64,000 nucleotides of DNA. It comes from Nocardia blacklockiae. Its GTDB lineage: Bacteria; Actinomycetota; Actinomycetes; Mycobacteriales; Mycobacteriaceae. A program made the position numbers and the translations under genes. This document shows, in pieces, positions 45,253 to 52,049 of this stretch. Position 1 is the stretch's first letter. The number at the start of each line of letters is the position of its first letter. The notes below the pieces were generated by a model. The model searched no databases and was not told where the DNA came from. It saw only the letters and a list, made by a program, of their open reading frames with translations. The stretch spans positions 124,001 to 188,000 of the forward strand of contig NZ_JADLRJ010000003.1 in NCBI RefSeq assembly GCF_015477355.1. The letters are read 5' to 3'.

Positions 45253-46512
45253 ATGCTTTCTCGGGACCATGGCGTGACCGCCGTCGGCACCGACGGTGTT
45301 CTCGCTCGGTCGGCCGGCGCGGGCACAGTGTGGGATGTGCAGGAACCGCTGGTGTTGCTCGTCGAGGACGATCCGGGCGACGCGCTCCTGGTCGAGGAGC
45401 TGGCGTCGGAGACCTCGCCGCGGCTGCGGCTGCTGTGGGTGCGCACCCTGGCCGAGGCCGAGCAGCAACTCTCGGCCACCCTGCCCGACTGCGTGCTGCT
45501 GGACCTGCACCTGCCCGACGCCGACGGCCTGCAGGGCCTGGCACGGGTGCGGGAGTACGCCGACGAGGTCGCCGTGGTCGTGCTCACGGGCTTGGCCGAC
45601 GAGCAGGCGGGCCTGGCCGCGGTCGCCGCCGGCGCCCAGGACTATCTGGCCAAGGGCCGCACGGAACCGGAACTGCTGGGCCGGGCCGTGCGCTACGCCA
45701 TCCAGCGCAAGCAGACCGAGCGCGCGACGGCCGCACTGCGCACCCGGGAGATGCAGGCCCGCGAGAACGCCCGCCTGGAACGCGGCCTGCTGCCGACGCC
45801 GTTGCTGCGCGACGGCGGCGAACTCGAGGTGGTCTCGCGGTACCGGTCCGGCCGGTCCAGCGGACTGCTGGGCGGCGACTTCTACGACGTGGTCCAGTCC
45901 GCCGACGGCGCGGTGCACGCGGTCGTCGGCGACGTCTGCGGGCACGGCCCGGACGAGGCGGCGCTGGGCGTCGCGCTGCGCATCGCCTGGCGCACGCTGG
46001 TGCTGGCGGGCACGACCGGTGCCGAATTACTGCCCCTGCTCGAACAGGTCCTGCTGGCCGAGCGCACCGGCGACGACGTCTTCGCGACGCTGACCATGGT
46101 GACCCTGCCGCCCGACCGGGCGACGGTGCGGCTGGTGCGGGCCGGGCATCCCGGCCTGCTGCGGCACACCGCCGGGACGGTCGAGTGGCTGGAGGTGCCC
46201 GGCGGCGCGGCGCTCGGCCTGCTGCCGGGCCGGCTCGACTGGCCGGTGCACGACCTGCCGCTGCCGCCCGACGCCGGACTGATGTTGTTCACCGACGGCC
46301 TGTTCGAGGGCCACACCGGTGCGGGAGACGAAAGATTGGGTGAGGAAGGCCTGTTGGACATCGCACGTGCCGCGGCCGGACTGGCGCCGGCCGCCTTCGT
46401 CGACGAACTGATCGCCCGCGCCGAGGCGCTGGCCGAGGAGCGCGGCGGCCTGGCCGACGACGTGGCCGCGGTCTACCTGCGCTGGAACGACGCGACGGAC
46501 GAGCCGCGATGA
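45253..46512 (+). CDS. response regulator receiver-PP2C (RsbU-type) phosphatase
   Basis: About 419 residues. A receiver domain comes first (LVLLVEDDPGDALLVEEL, phospho-acceptor in CVLLDLHLPDADG, Lys in DYLAKG), then a coiled linker. A SpoIIE/RsbU-like PP2C domain follows: RYRSGRSSGLLGGDFYDVV, VVGDVCGHGPDEAALGVALR, LVRAGHPGLL, GLMLFTDGLFEG and GGLADDVAAVYLRW. It likely dephosphorylates a STAS anti-anti-sigma factor when its receiver is phosphorylated by the kinase encoded next. AAGGA precedes the ATG at 45253; an ATG at 45229 is less likely. The last codons overlap the kinase start (ATGA). Confidence 0.9.
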   Translation: MLSRDHGVTAVGTDGVLARSAGAGTVWDVQEPLVLLVEDDPGDALLVEELASETSPRLRLLWVRTLAEAEQQLSATLPDCVLLDLHLPDADGLQGLARVREYADEVAVVVLTGLADEQAGLAAVAAGAQDYLAKGRTEPELLGRAVRYAIQRKQTERATAALRTREMQARENARLERGLLPTPLLRDGGELEVVSRYRSGRSSGLLGGDFYDVVQSADGAVHAVVGDVCGHGPDEAALGVALRIAWRTLVLAGTTGAELLPLLEQVLLAERTGDDVFATLTMVTLPPDRATVRLVRAGHPGLLRHTAGTVEWLEVPGGAALGLLPGRLDWPVHDLPLPPDAGLMLFTDGLFEGHTGAGDERLGEEGLLDIARAAAGLAPAAFVDELIARAEALAEERGGLADDVAAVYLRWNDATDEPR

Positions 46513-48134
46513 CCCGGCCCGAGACGGATCGGACGGTCGTCGGCAAGCTGACCGTGCAGCGCTGGTTCTATCTCGTGCTGGCCAGCATGGTGCTGCTGGT
46601 GATCCTCGCCACCGTGATCGGCGCGCGGCTGCTGCACCAGACCGGCGACGTCACCGACCGCCTGCTCGACCGCACCCAGCCCGCCGCCACCGAGGCCTAC
46701 CGGCTGCAAGCCGCGCTCGTGGACCAGGAGACCGGGGTGCGCGGCTACGCGCTCACGGCGAACCCGCAGTTCCTCGAGCCGTACGCGCAGGGTCGGCAGG
46801 ACGAGGCCCGCGCCGCCCAGCGCCTGCGCGAGCTGATCGGCGACCAGCCGGGTCCCGCCGCCGACCTGGACGCCGTCGAACAGGCGGCGCTGCGGTGGCG
46901 CACCGGCTACGCCGACCCGCTGGTGGCGAACGTCACCGCGAATTCCGCGCCGATCCTCGACCGCGCCGCCGTCGCGGCCGGGAAACCGGCGTTCGATCAA
47001 CTCCGCGCGCTGTCGGACGAGCAGAGCAACGCGCTGGCCGCCGCGATCCGCGCCGACCGCGACGAACTCGCGCACTCCCGCACGATCCGCGACAGCATCC
47101 TGGCCGGCATGGTGGCGGCCTTCCTCCTGGCCGGCGTGGTCCTGGCGGTGCTGATCCGCCGGCTGGTCACGCGCCCGCTGAGCTACCTGCAAAAGTCGAC
47201 CAGGCGCGTCGCGGGCGGCGAATTCGACCACCGCATCACCGCGCACGGCCCCGCCGACCTGGCCACGGTGGCCGAGGCGGTGGAGGAGATGCGCCGCCGG
47301 ATCGTCACCGAGCTCGGCGCGGCGCGCGCGCAGGAGGCGGTGCTCCAGCAGCAGGCCGCCGAACTCGACGAGCAGGCCATCGAATTGCGGCGCTCCAACG
47401 CCGAACTCGAGCAGTTCGCCTACGTGGCCTCGCACGACCTGCAGGAACCGCTGCGCAAGGTGGCGTCGTTCTGCCAGCTGCTGGAGAAGCGATACGGTGA
47501 CAAATTCGACGAGCGCGGCCTGCAGTACCTCACCTTCGCGGTGGACGGCGCGCGGCGCATGCAGGTCCTCATCAACGACCTGCTGACCTTCTCCCGGGTC
47601 GGGCGGCTCGGTGAGGACAAGGTCGTCGTCGACCTGAACACCGTGCTGGACCGGGCGCTGGACAACCTCGGCGCCGCGATCGAGGAATCGGGCGCGGTGG
47701 TGGAGCGGCCGCCGCACCTGCCCGAGGTGCTCGCCGCCCCGACCCTGCTGATCATGTTGTGGCAGAACCTGATCGGCAACGCCGTCAAATTCCGCCATCC
47801 CGACCGGCCGCCGGTCGTGCGGATCGGCTGCGAGCGCGAGGTGGCCGAGGACGGCGCCGAGACCTGGCTGTTCCGCGTGGCCGACAACGGCATCGGCATT
47901 CCGGACGAGTTCAGCGAGAAGGTCTTCGTGATATTCCAGCGGCTGCACGGCCGCGACGAATACGGTGGAACCGGAATCGGATTGGCACTGTGCAAGAAGA
48001 TCGTCGAGTACCACGGCGGCCGGATCTGGCTCGACACCGACCACGACGAGGGCACCGAGCTGTCGTTCACCCTGCCCGCGCTCACCGAACCCGACCCGGT
48101 CGCGCCGACCGTGGCAGAAGGAGCATCCGCATGA
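46509..48134 (+). CDS. CHASE3-HAMP sensor histidine kinase
   Basis: 541 residues. A transmembrane helix near 18-38 and a CHASE3-type periplasmic helical sensor (LVDQETGVRGYALTANPQFLEPY) come first. A second transmembrane helix and HAMP (RRLVTRPLSYLQKSTRRVAGGEFDHRI) and a coiled coil follow. The HisKA domain has VASHDLQEPL (phospho-His about residue 309); the HATPase domain has N-box WQNLIGNAVKF, G1 DNGIGIP and G2 GTGIGLAL. It is translationally coupled to the genes on both sides (ATGA at each junction), so the three proteins should form one phosphorelay. The stimulus is unknown. Confidence 0.92.
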   Translation: MTRPETDRTVVGKLTVQRWFYLVLASMVLLVILATVIGARLLHQTGDVTDRLLDRTQPAATEAYRLQAALVDQETGVRGYALTANPQFLEPYAQGRQDEARAAQRLRELIGDQPGPAADLDAVEQAALRWRTGYADPLVANVTANSAPILDRAAVAAGKPAFDQLRALSDEQSNALAAAIRADRDELAHSRTIRDSILAGMVAAFLLAGVVLAVLIRRLVTRPLSYLQKSTRRVAGGEFDHRITAHGPADLATVAEAVEEMRRRIVTELGAARAQEAVLQQQAAELDEQAIELRRSNAELEQFAYVASHDLQEPLRKVASFCQLLEKRYGDKFDERGLQYLTFAVDGARRMQVLINDLLTFSRVGRLGEDKVVVDLNTVLDRALDNLGAAIEESGAVVERPPHLPEVLAAPTLLIMLWQNLIGNAVKFRHPDRPPVVRIGCEREVAEDGAETWLFRVADNGIGIPDEFSEKVFVIFQRLHGRDEYGGTGIGLALCKKIVEYHGGRIWLDTDHDEGTELSFTLPALTEPDPVAPTVAEGASA

Positions 48135-48595
48135 CCATCGCCGGCCAGCCCATCGACGTCCTGCTGGTCGAGGACGATCCGGGCGATGAACTGATGACCC
48201 GGGAAGCGTTCGCGGACAACAAGATCGGCAACACCCTGCACGTCACCCGCGACGGCGAGGAGGCGCTGGACTTCCTGTACCGCCGCGGCGAGTTCGCCGA
48301 CGCGCCGCGCCCGGACCTCATCCTGCTCGACCTCAACCTGCCCAAGTACGACGGCCGCCAGGTGCTGGCCACCATCAAATCCGACGCCGAACTCGCCCAC
48401 ATCCCGGTGGTGGTGCTGACCACGTCGGCGGCCGAGGAGGACATCCTGCGCAGCTACAAGCTGCACGCGAACGCCTACGTCACCAAGCCCGTCGACCTCG
48501 ACCAGTTCATCGCCGCGATCAAGCAGATCGACGAATTCTTCGTGCAGGTCGTCCGGTTGCCGCGCCTGCCCAACCAGATCGGCCCGGCGCGCTGA
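48131..48595 (+). CDS. single-domain response regulator (Rcp1-like)
   Basis: 154 residues. DVLLVEDDPGDELMTREAF, phospho-Asp about residue 67 in LILLDLNLPKYDG, VVVLTTSAAEEDI, and Lys in AYVTKPVDLDQF. No output domain is present. The Rcp1-like VEDDPGDE start is typical of receivers partnered with CHASE3-type or phytochrome-like kinases. It ends 2 bp before the convergent TetR stop. Confidence 0.92.
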   Translation: MTIAGQPIDVLLVEDDPGDELMTREAFADNKIGNTLHVTRDGEEALDFLYRRGEFADAPRPDLILLDLNLPKYDGRQVLATIKSDAELAHIPVVVLTTSAAEEDILRSYKLHANAYVTKPVDLDQFIAAIKQIDEFFVQVVRLPRLPNQIGPAR

Positions 48596-48597
48596 AC

Positions 48598-49302
48598 TCA
48601 CTGGGTGAGGAAGCCCTCGAGCCGGTCGAGCAGCGCCTCGAGGGCGTCCTCGAATTCGCTCACGGAATGGTCCTGCGCCAGCATCGGCTGTAGCCGCCGC
48701 AGGTGCGGGTAGTCCGACAGATCCTGCTCGTCCGTCCGCGTCGAGTCGCCCAGCGGCGGGCCCGGCTGCCGCGCCGAGACCTCGAGCAGCAGCTGCCCGA
48801 GCAGGAACGTGGTGTAGGACCGGTAGGCCGCGACCGCCGCGGCGTCGTCGAAACCGTAGGACAGCAACGTGTCCAGGAACGTCTCCATCCACCGCAGGCT
48901 GCGCAGCGGCGGCCGGACCCACGGCGCCTCGGGGGCCCGCGTGGCCACCAGCGGAAACAGTTCGGGATGGTCCAGCGCGATCTGCCGCACCCCGTGCGCG
49001 AGCCGGACCAGGAAGTCCTGCCATCCGTCCTCCTGGCGGCGGGCGGCGAGCTGGTCGGTGCGCAACTCGTCGACGAGGTGGTCGACGATGCCGCTGAGCA
49101 GGTCCTCGCGGCTGTGCACGTAGCGGTACAGCGCCATCGCCTCGACGCCGCACTCCGCGCCGAGCCGGCGCATGGTCAATTTGCTCAAGCCCTCGCGATC
49201 GACGAGGTCGATGGCCAGCTCCAGGATCGACCTGCGGCTGAGCGGCGCGCGGGGCGTGTCCGGCGCCGGTTCGGCCACACGGTCGTCATGGTGTTCGCCC
49301 AC
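48598..49302 (-). CDS. TetR family regulator (TetR_C class)
   Basis: About 234 residues. The helix-turn-helix is LSRRSILELAIDLVDREGLSKLTMRRLGAECGVEAMALYRYVHSREDLLSGIVDHLVDEL. The C-terminal half resembles the TetR_C_1 ligand domain. GAGGGGAA lies six bases before the GTG at 49302, which is preferred over the longer open frame to 49401. An inverted repeat at 49351-49376 upstream may be its operator. No obvious target is adjacent apart from itself and the divergent STAS gene. Confidence 0.87.
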   Translation of the reverse strand: MGEHHDDRVAEPAPDTPRAPLSRRSILELAIDLVDREGLSKLTMRRLGAECGVEAMALYRYVHSREDLLSGIVDHLVDELRTDQLAARRQEDGWQDFLVRLAHGVRQIALDHPELFPLVATRAPEAPWVRPPLRSLRWMETFLDTLLSYGFDDAAAVAAYRSYTTFLLGQLLLEVSARQPGPPLGDSTRTDEQDLSDYPHLRRLQPMLAQDHSVSEFEDALEALLDRLEGFLTQ

Positions 49303-49350
49303 CGGGACTTCCCCTCGTTGCTCGCGTGTTGAAGCAAGACCTCGGCCAGG

Positions 49351-49376
49351 ATATTGCACGGGTGACGGACCAATAT
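49351..49376. promoter_or_regulatory. candidate TetR operator, ATATTG-N14-CAATAT
   Basis: A perfect 6-bp inverted repeat with a 14-bp spacer, 48 bp before the TetR start and 57 bp before the divergent STAS gene. The spacing equals that of the repeat TGAATA-N14-TATTCA in front of the other TetR gene at 12865. Autoregulation is the simplest reading. Confidence 0.42.
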
Positions 49377-49432
49377 TCGCGGAGAGGTGAGCTAGCTGCA
49401 CGCCTGTCGGGGATACAACGTAAACTGCAGCC

Positions 49433-49828
49433 GTGACTGAGAGTGGACCGGAGTCGAATCAGGGAACGTCCGCGCACGAGAGCGGGACGCGCATTCGTAT
49501 CGCGGCCGACGCGTCGGGCAAGGCGACAGTGCTGCGGGTCAGCGGTGAGATCGACATCATCACCGCCCCGACGCTGCGGGAGGCGATCGAGAACACGTGG
49601 AACAGCGACGGGGACAGCCCCGCGACGATCGTCGACCTGACCTCGGTGACGTTCCTGGCCTCGGCCGGCCTGGCCGCCCTCGCGGCGTGCACCCGGTCCG
49701 CGCCCGAGGGCGCCCGGCTGTGGGTGGTGGCCGACAAGCCGGCGACCGCGCGTCCGATCACGGTCACCGGCCTGACGGAACTGCTCAACCTGTGCACCAC
49801 GGTGGACGAGGCGCTGGCCGCGGTGTGA
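49433..49828 (+). CDS. STAS domain anti-anti-sigma factor
   Basis: 131 residues. The STAS core is VLRVSGEIDIITAPTLREAIENTW, then DLTSVTFLASAGLAALAACTRSAPEGARLWVVAD. FLASAGL holds the Ser that an RsbW-type kinase would phosphorylate and the upstream PP2C would dephosphorylate. It is convergent with the SigF-type sigma gene, 7 bp from its stop, and is the natural antagonist candidate for the RsbW protein encoded at 50629-51066. The GTG start has no strong ribosome site. Confidence 0.88.
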   Translation: MTESGPESNQGTSAHESGTRIRIAADASGKATVLRVSGEIDIITAPTLREAIENTWNSDGDSPATIVDLTSVTFLASAGLAALAACTRSAPEGARLWVVADKPATARPITVTGLTELLNLCTTVDEALAAV

Positions 49829-49835
49829 CCCGCGG

Positions 49836-50639
49836 TCAGTCCTGCGTCGCCTGCTCCCGCAGTTTCTTCAGTGTCTTCGACAGCAGCCGCGACACGTGCA
49901 TCTGCGAGCAGCCGAGCTGATCGGCGATCTGCTGCTGCGTCATCGAGCGGTAGAAGCGCATGGACAGGATCCGGCGCTCGTGGTCCGACAGCGCCGCCAG
50001 CAGCGGCTTGACGGCCAGGTAGTCGTCCACGGTCTCGAACTGCGGTTCCTCGGCTCCCAGCGCGTCCAGCAGGGACGACCCGGCCGCGGAGCCGTCGTCG
50101 CCCTCCTCGGCGGCGTCGAGCGAACTGGCCTGGTACCCGTTGCGCGCGATCAGTGCCTGGGTGACCTCGGCCATGTCGACGCCGAGTTCCTCCGCGATCT
50201 CCCGGGCATTGGGCGCGCGGCCCAGCCGGTGGGTGAGCGTGTCGGTCACCGGGCCCAGCTTGACGTGGATCTCCTTGAGCCGCCGCGGGACGCGCACCGC
50301 CCAGGTGTAGTCGCGGAAGTGCCGGCGGACCTCGCCCATGATGGTCGGCACCGCGTAGCCGAGGAAGGTCGCGCCGTACTGGGGATCGAACCGGTCGACG
50401 GCCGCGATCAGGCCGACCCGGGCGATCTGCAGCAGGTCCTCGAAGCTCTCGCCGCGGCCGGAGAACTTGCGCGCGATGTGCTCGGCCACCGGCAGGCAGC
50501 GGGAGATGATCGTCTCGCGCAGCACCCGGCGCTGCGGATCGTCGGGGTCGAGCGCGGCGAGCTGCTGGAACAGCGGCTCGATATCGTCGTAACTGTCACG
50601 CTTGCGCCGGGCGGGCGGCGTGGTGGCCTCACCGCTCAT
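49836..50639 (-). CDS. SigF/SigB-type alternative RNA polymerase sigma factor
   Basis: 267 residues of the SigB/SigF/SigG class. Region 2 holds FEDLLQIARVGLIAAVDRFDPQYGATFLGYAVPTIMGEVRRHFRDYTWAVRVPRR, region 3 THRLGRAPNAREIAEELGVDMAEV, and region 4 LSDHERRILSMRFYRSMTQQQIADQLGCSQMHVSRLLSKTLKKLR. It directs stress and stationary-phase genes in relatives. Its start overlaps the end of the rsbW gene by 11 bases, so sigma and anti-sigma should be made together. A SigF-like promoter at 51324-51348 suggests autoregulation. Confidence 0.93.
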   Translation of the reverse strand: MSGEATTPPARRKRDSYDDIEPLFQQLAALDPDDPQRRVLRETIISRCLPVAEHIARKFSGRGESFEDLLQIARVGLIAAVDRFDPQYGATFLGYAVPTIMGEVRRHFRDYTWAVRVPRRLKEIHVKLGPVTDTLTHRLGRAPNAREIAEELGVDMAEVTQALIARNGYQASSLDAAEEGDDGSAAGSSLLDALGAEEPQFETVDDYLAVKPLLAALSDHERRILSMRFYRSMTQQQIADQLGCSQMHVSRLLSKTLKKLREQATQD

Positions 50640-51066
50640 CGACGGCCGCCGCGGTCCAGCTGAATTCGACAGTCGTGTGGTGTCCGCTTCGTGCGGGCTC
50701 GAAGGGGCCGACGGTGGTCTCCAGGCCGTCGGTCAGGGTCGAGACGATGTGCCAGCCCAGGCTGGTGGGGTCGGGCCCGCTGTCGGTCACGGTGACGACC
50801 GACATCCGCACGCTCAGCGACCCGTCGCCGTAACCGAACGAGCAGTCCAGATCGGACCCGTCGACGGCGTCCTGCACGAGGGCGGTCGCGACCTCCTCCA
50901 CGGCCAGCCGCAGGTCGACGACCTTGTCGATCCCGAACTCGGCGAACAGCGCGACCGTCTCGGCCACCGCGCGCAGCATGGGCAGCTCCTCGAAGTCGGC
51001 CCGGACGCGGACGTCGATGCCGCGGGGGTGGGCCGGGGGCCGGGAAGTACTGTCGCCCAGATCCAT
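50629..51066 (-). CDS. RsbW/UsfX-like anti-sigma factor
   Basis: 145 residues with a HATPase_c-like fold. IDVRVRADFEELPMLRAVAETVALFAEFGIDKVVDLRLAVEEVATALVQDA and VTDSGPDPTSLGWHIVSTLTDGLE follow the mycobacterial UsfX pattern, in which the classical N-box Asn is absent. It should hold the downstream sigma factor inactive until a STAS protein displaces it. The 11-base overlap with the sigma gene and the 33-bp gap after the small ORF at 51100-51258 make one operon. Confidence 0.85.
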   Translation of the reverse strand: MDLGDSTSRPPAHPRGIDVRVRADFEELPMLRAVAETVALFAEFGIDKVVDLRLAVEEVATALVQDAVDGSDLDCSFGYGDGSLSVRMSVVTVTDSGPDPTSLGWHIVSTLTDGLETTVGPFEPARSGHHTTVEFSWTAAAVDER

Positions 51067-51099
51067 TCGTGAACTCCTGTCGTGTTCCGAGGTACGAGA

Positions 51100-51258
51100 C
51101 TACCGGTCGGCCAAGCGCCGGGCCTGCCCGCGGAACCGCGCCCGGAGCCGGCGCTCGTATCCGGCCGCGAACAGCCAGTACGCCACGACCACGGCCGCCG
51201 CGGCCGCGCCGACCGCCGCCGTCGACACCGGCACCACCCACGTCAGGTCCGAACTCAC
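51100..51258 (-). CDS. 52-residue single-pass membrane protein at the head of the sigF operon
   Basis: GTG start at 51258 with AAGGAGAG seven bases upstream. The protein opens MSSDLTWVVP, has one hydrophobic helix (VSTAAVGAAAAAVVVAYWLF), then a very basic tail with ERRLRARFRGQARRLADR, so the C-terminus should be cytoplasmic. Codon positions show the normal high-GC bias. It sits 33 bp before rsbW and downstream of the SigF-like promoter. The function is unknown; a membrane tether or stress micro-protein is conceivable. Confidence 0.66.
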   Translation of the reverse strand: MSSDLTWVVPVSTAAVGAAAAAVVVAYWLFAAGYERRLRARFRGQARRLADR

Positions 51259-51287
51259 GCCGACCTCTCCTTCACGCTGTCCATGCA

Positions 51288-51323
51288 GTAGTTCACGACG
51301 GCCGGTCGACCGTCGTGAACTAC
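51288..51323. repeat. perfect 14-bp inverted repeat (hairpin) in the sigF operon leader
   Basis: GTAGTTCACGACGG (51288-51301) and CCGTCGTGAACTAC (51310-51323) flank the 8-nt loop CCGGTCGA. It begins directly after the predicted -10 box on the minus strand, so it would form at the 5' end of the mRNA or overlap the start point. An operator or an mRNA-stabilising hairpin are both possible. Confidence 0.65.
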
Positions 51324-51348
51324 ATAGACAGGGAGAAAATTCTCAAAC
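51324..51348 (-). promoter_or_regulatory. SigF-like promoter of the small ORF-rsbW-sigF operon
   Basis: On the minus strand GTTT (51348-51345), a 15-bp spacer, then GTCTAT (51329-51324). The SigF/SigB consensus is GTTT-N(13-17)-GGGTAT, so the -35 is perfect and the -10 has four of six positions. It is correctly placed ahead of the operon encoding SigF itself. Confidence 0.5.
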
Positions 51349-51491
51349 AGGTGTTCTTCGGCGGCGTGCGGGTTAAGGGGTACTGGAACGACCGTGTAGG
51401 CAATCTTGCCGATCGCAATCGGTGGCAGGCCGCGCTCCCCGACGTACCGTGACCGGTGGCTCTTCGTGCCGAGGAACAGGGGATGGTCATC

Positions 51492-52013
51492 ATGACAACC
51501 GTTGCAGCGCAGGCCGTTCCGGCCGAGACGACGATCGCGGTCCAGCCGCTGTCCGGCTATACCGGCGCCGAGATATCGGGTGTGGACCTGGCCGGGGAAC
51601 TGTCCGACGCGGTGATCGCCGACATTCGGCGGGCGCTGCTGAAATGCTGGCACACCGATGCCACCGCGCTGATCAATCCGCCGTCGTTCTCCATTCTCCG
51701 CGCCGACATCCTGCCGCCCTACGGCGGCGACACGGCGTGGACGAATCTCGTCGCGGCCTACGAGAACCTGCCCGCGCCGGTGCGCGAGTTCGCGGACACC
51801 CTCGATGCCGAGTACACCGTCCGATTCCGCTGGCAGCCGGGCAGCGTGGCGTTCTGGGACAACCGGGCCACCGCGCACCTGGCCATCCCCGACGCGGGGC
51901 ATCTCGGCCACGACCGGGTGCTGTACCGGGTCACCCTGGAGGGCGACGTCCCGCAGGGCGTGGACGGGCGCCGCTCGGAATCGGTCGAGGGCGAGCCGTT
52001 CTACGGCTCCTGA
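51492..52013 (+). CDS. TauD/TfdA-like dioxygenase with two internal deletions
   Basis: About 173 residues, against ~290 for TauD or mycobacterial sulfate-ester dioxygenases. IRRALLKC is joined directly to WHTDATALINPPSFSILRA, losing ~55 residues including the usual VVFFRDQ strand. ADTLDAEYT is joined to VRFRWQPGSVAFWDNRA, losing ~80 residues including the EHPVVRVHPETGE segment. Both joints keep the frame. The metal ligands HTD and the distal His (DNRATAHLAI), YGGDT and the Arg of VLYRVTLEGD remain. It may be a decaying gene or a minimised enzyme. Starts at 51483 and 51456 are also open. It lies 36 bp before a flavoprotein gene. Confidence 0.7.
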   Translation: MTTVAAQAVPAETTIAVQPLSGYTGAEISGVDLAGELSDAVIADIRRALLKCWHTDATALINPPSFSILRADILPPYGGDTAWTNLVAAYENLPAPVREFADTLDAEYTVRFRWQPGSVAFWDNRATAHLAIPDAGHLGHDRVLYRVTLEGDVPQGVDGRRSESVEGEPFYGS

Positions 52014-52049
52014 TGCGCATGTCCCGGAAAACCTGTCAGGAGCGGAACG

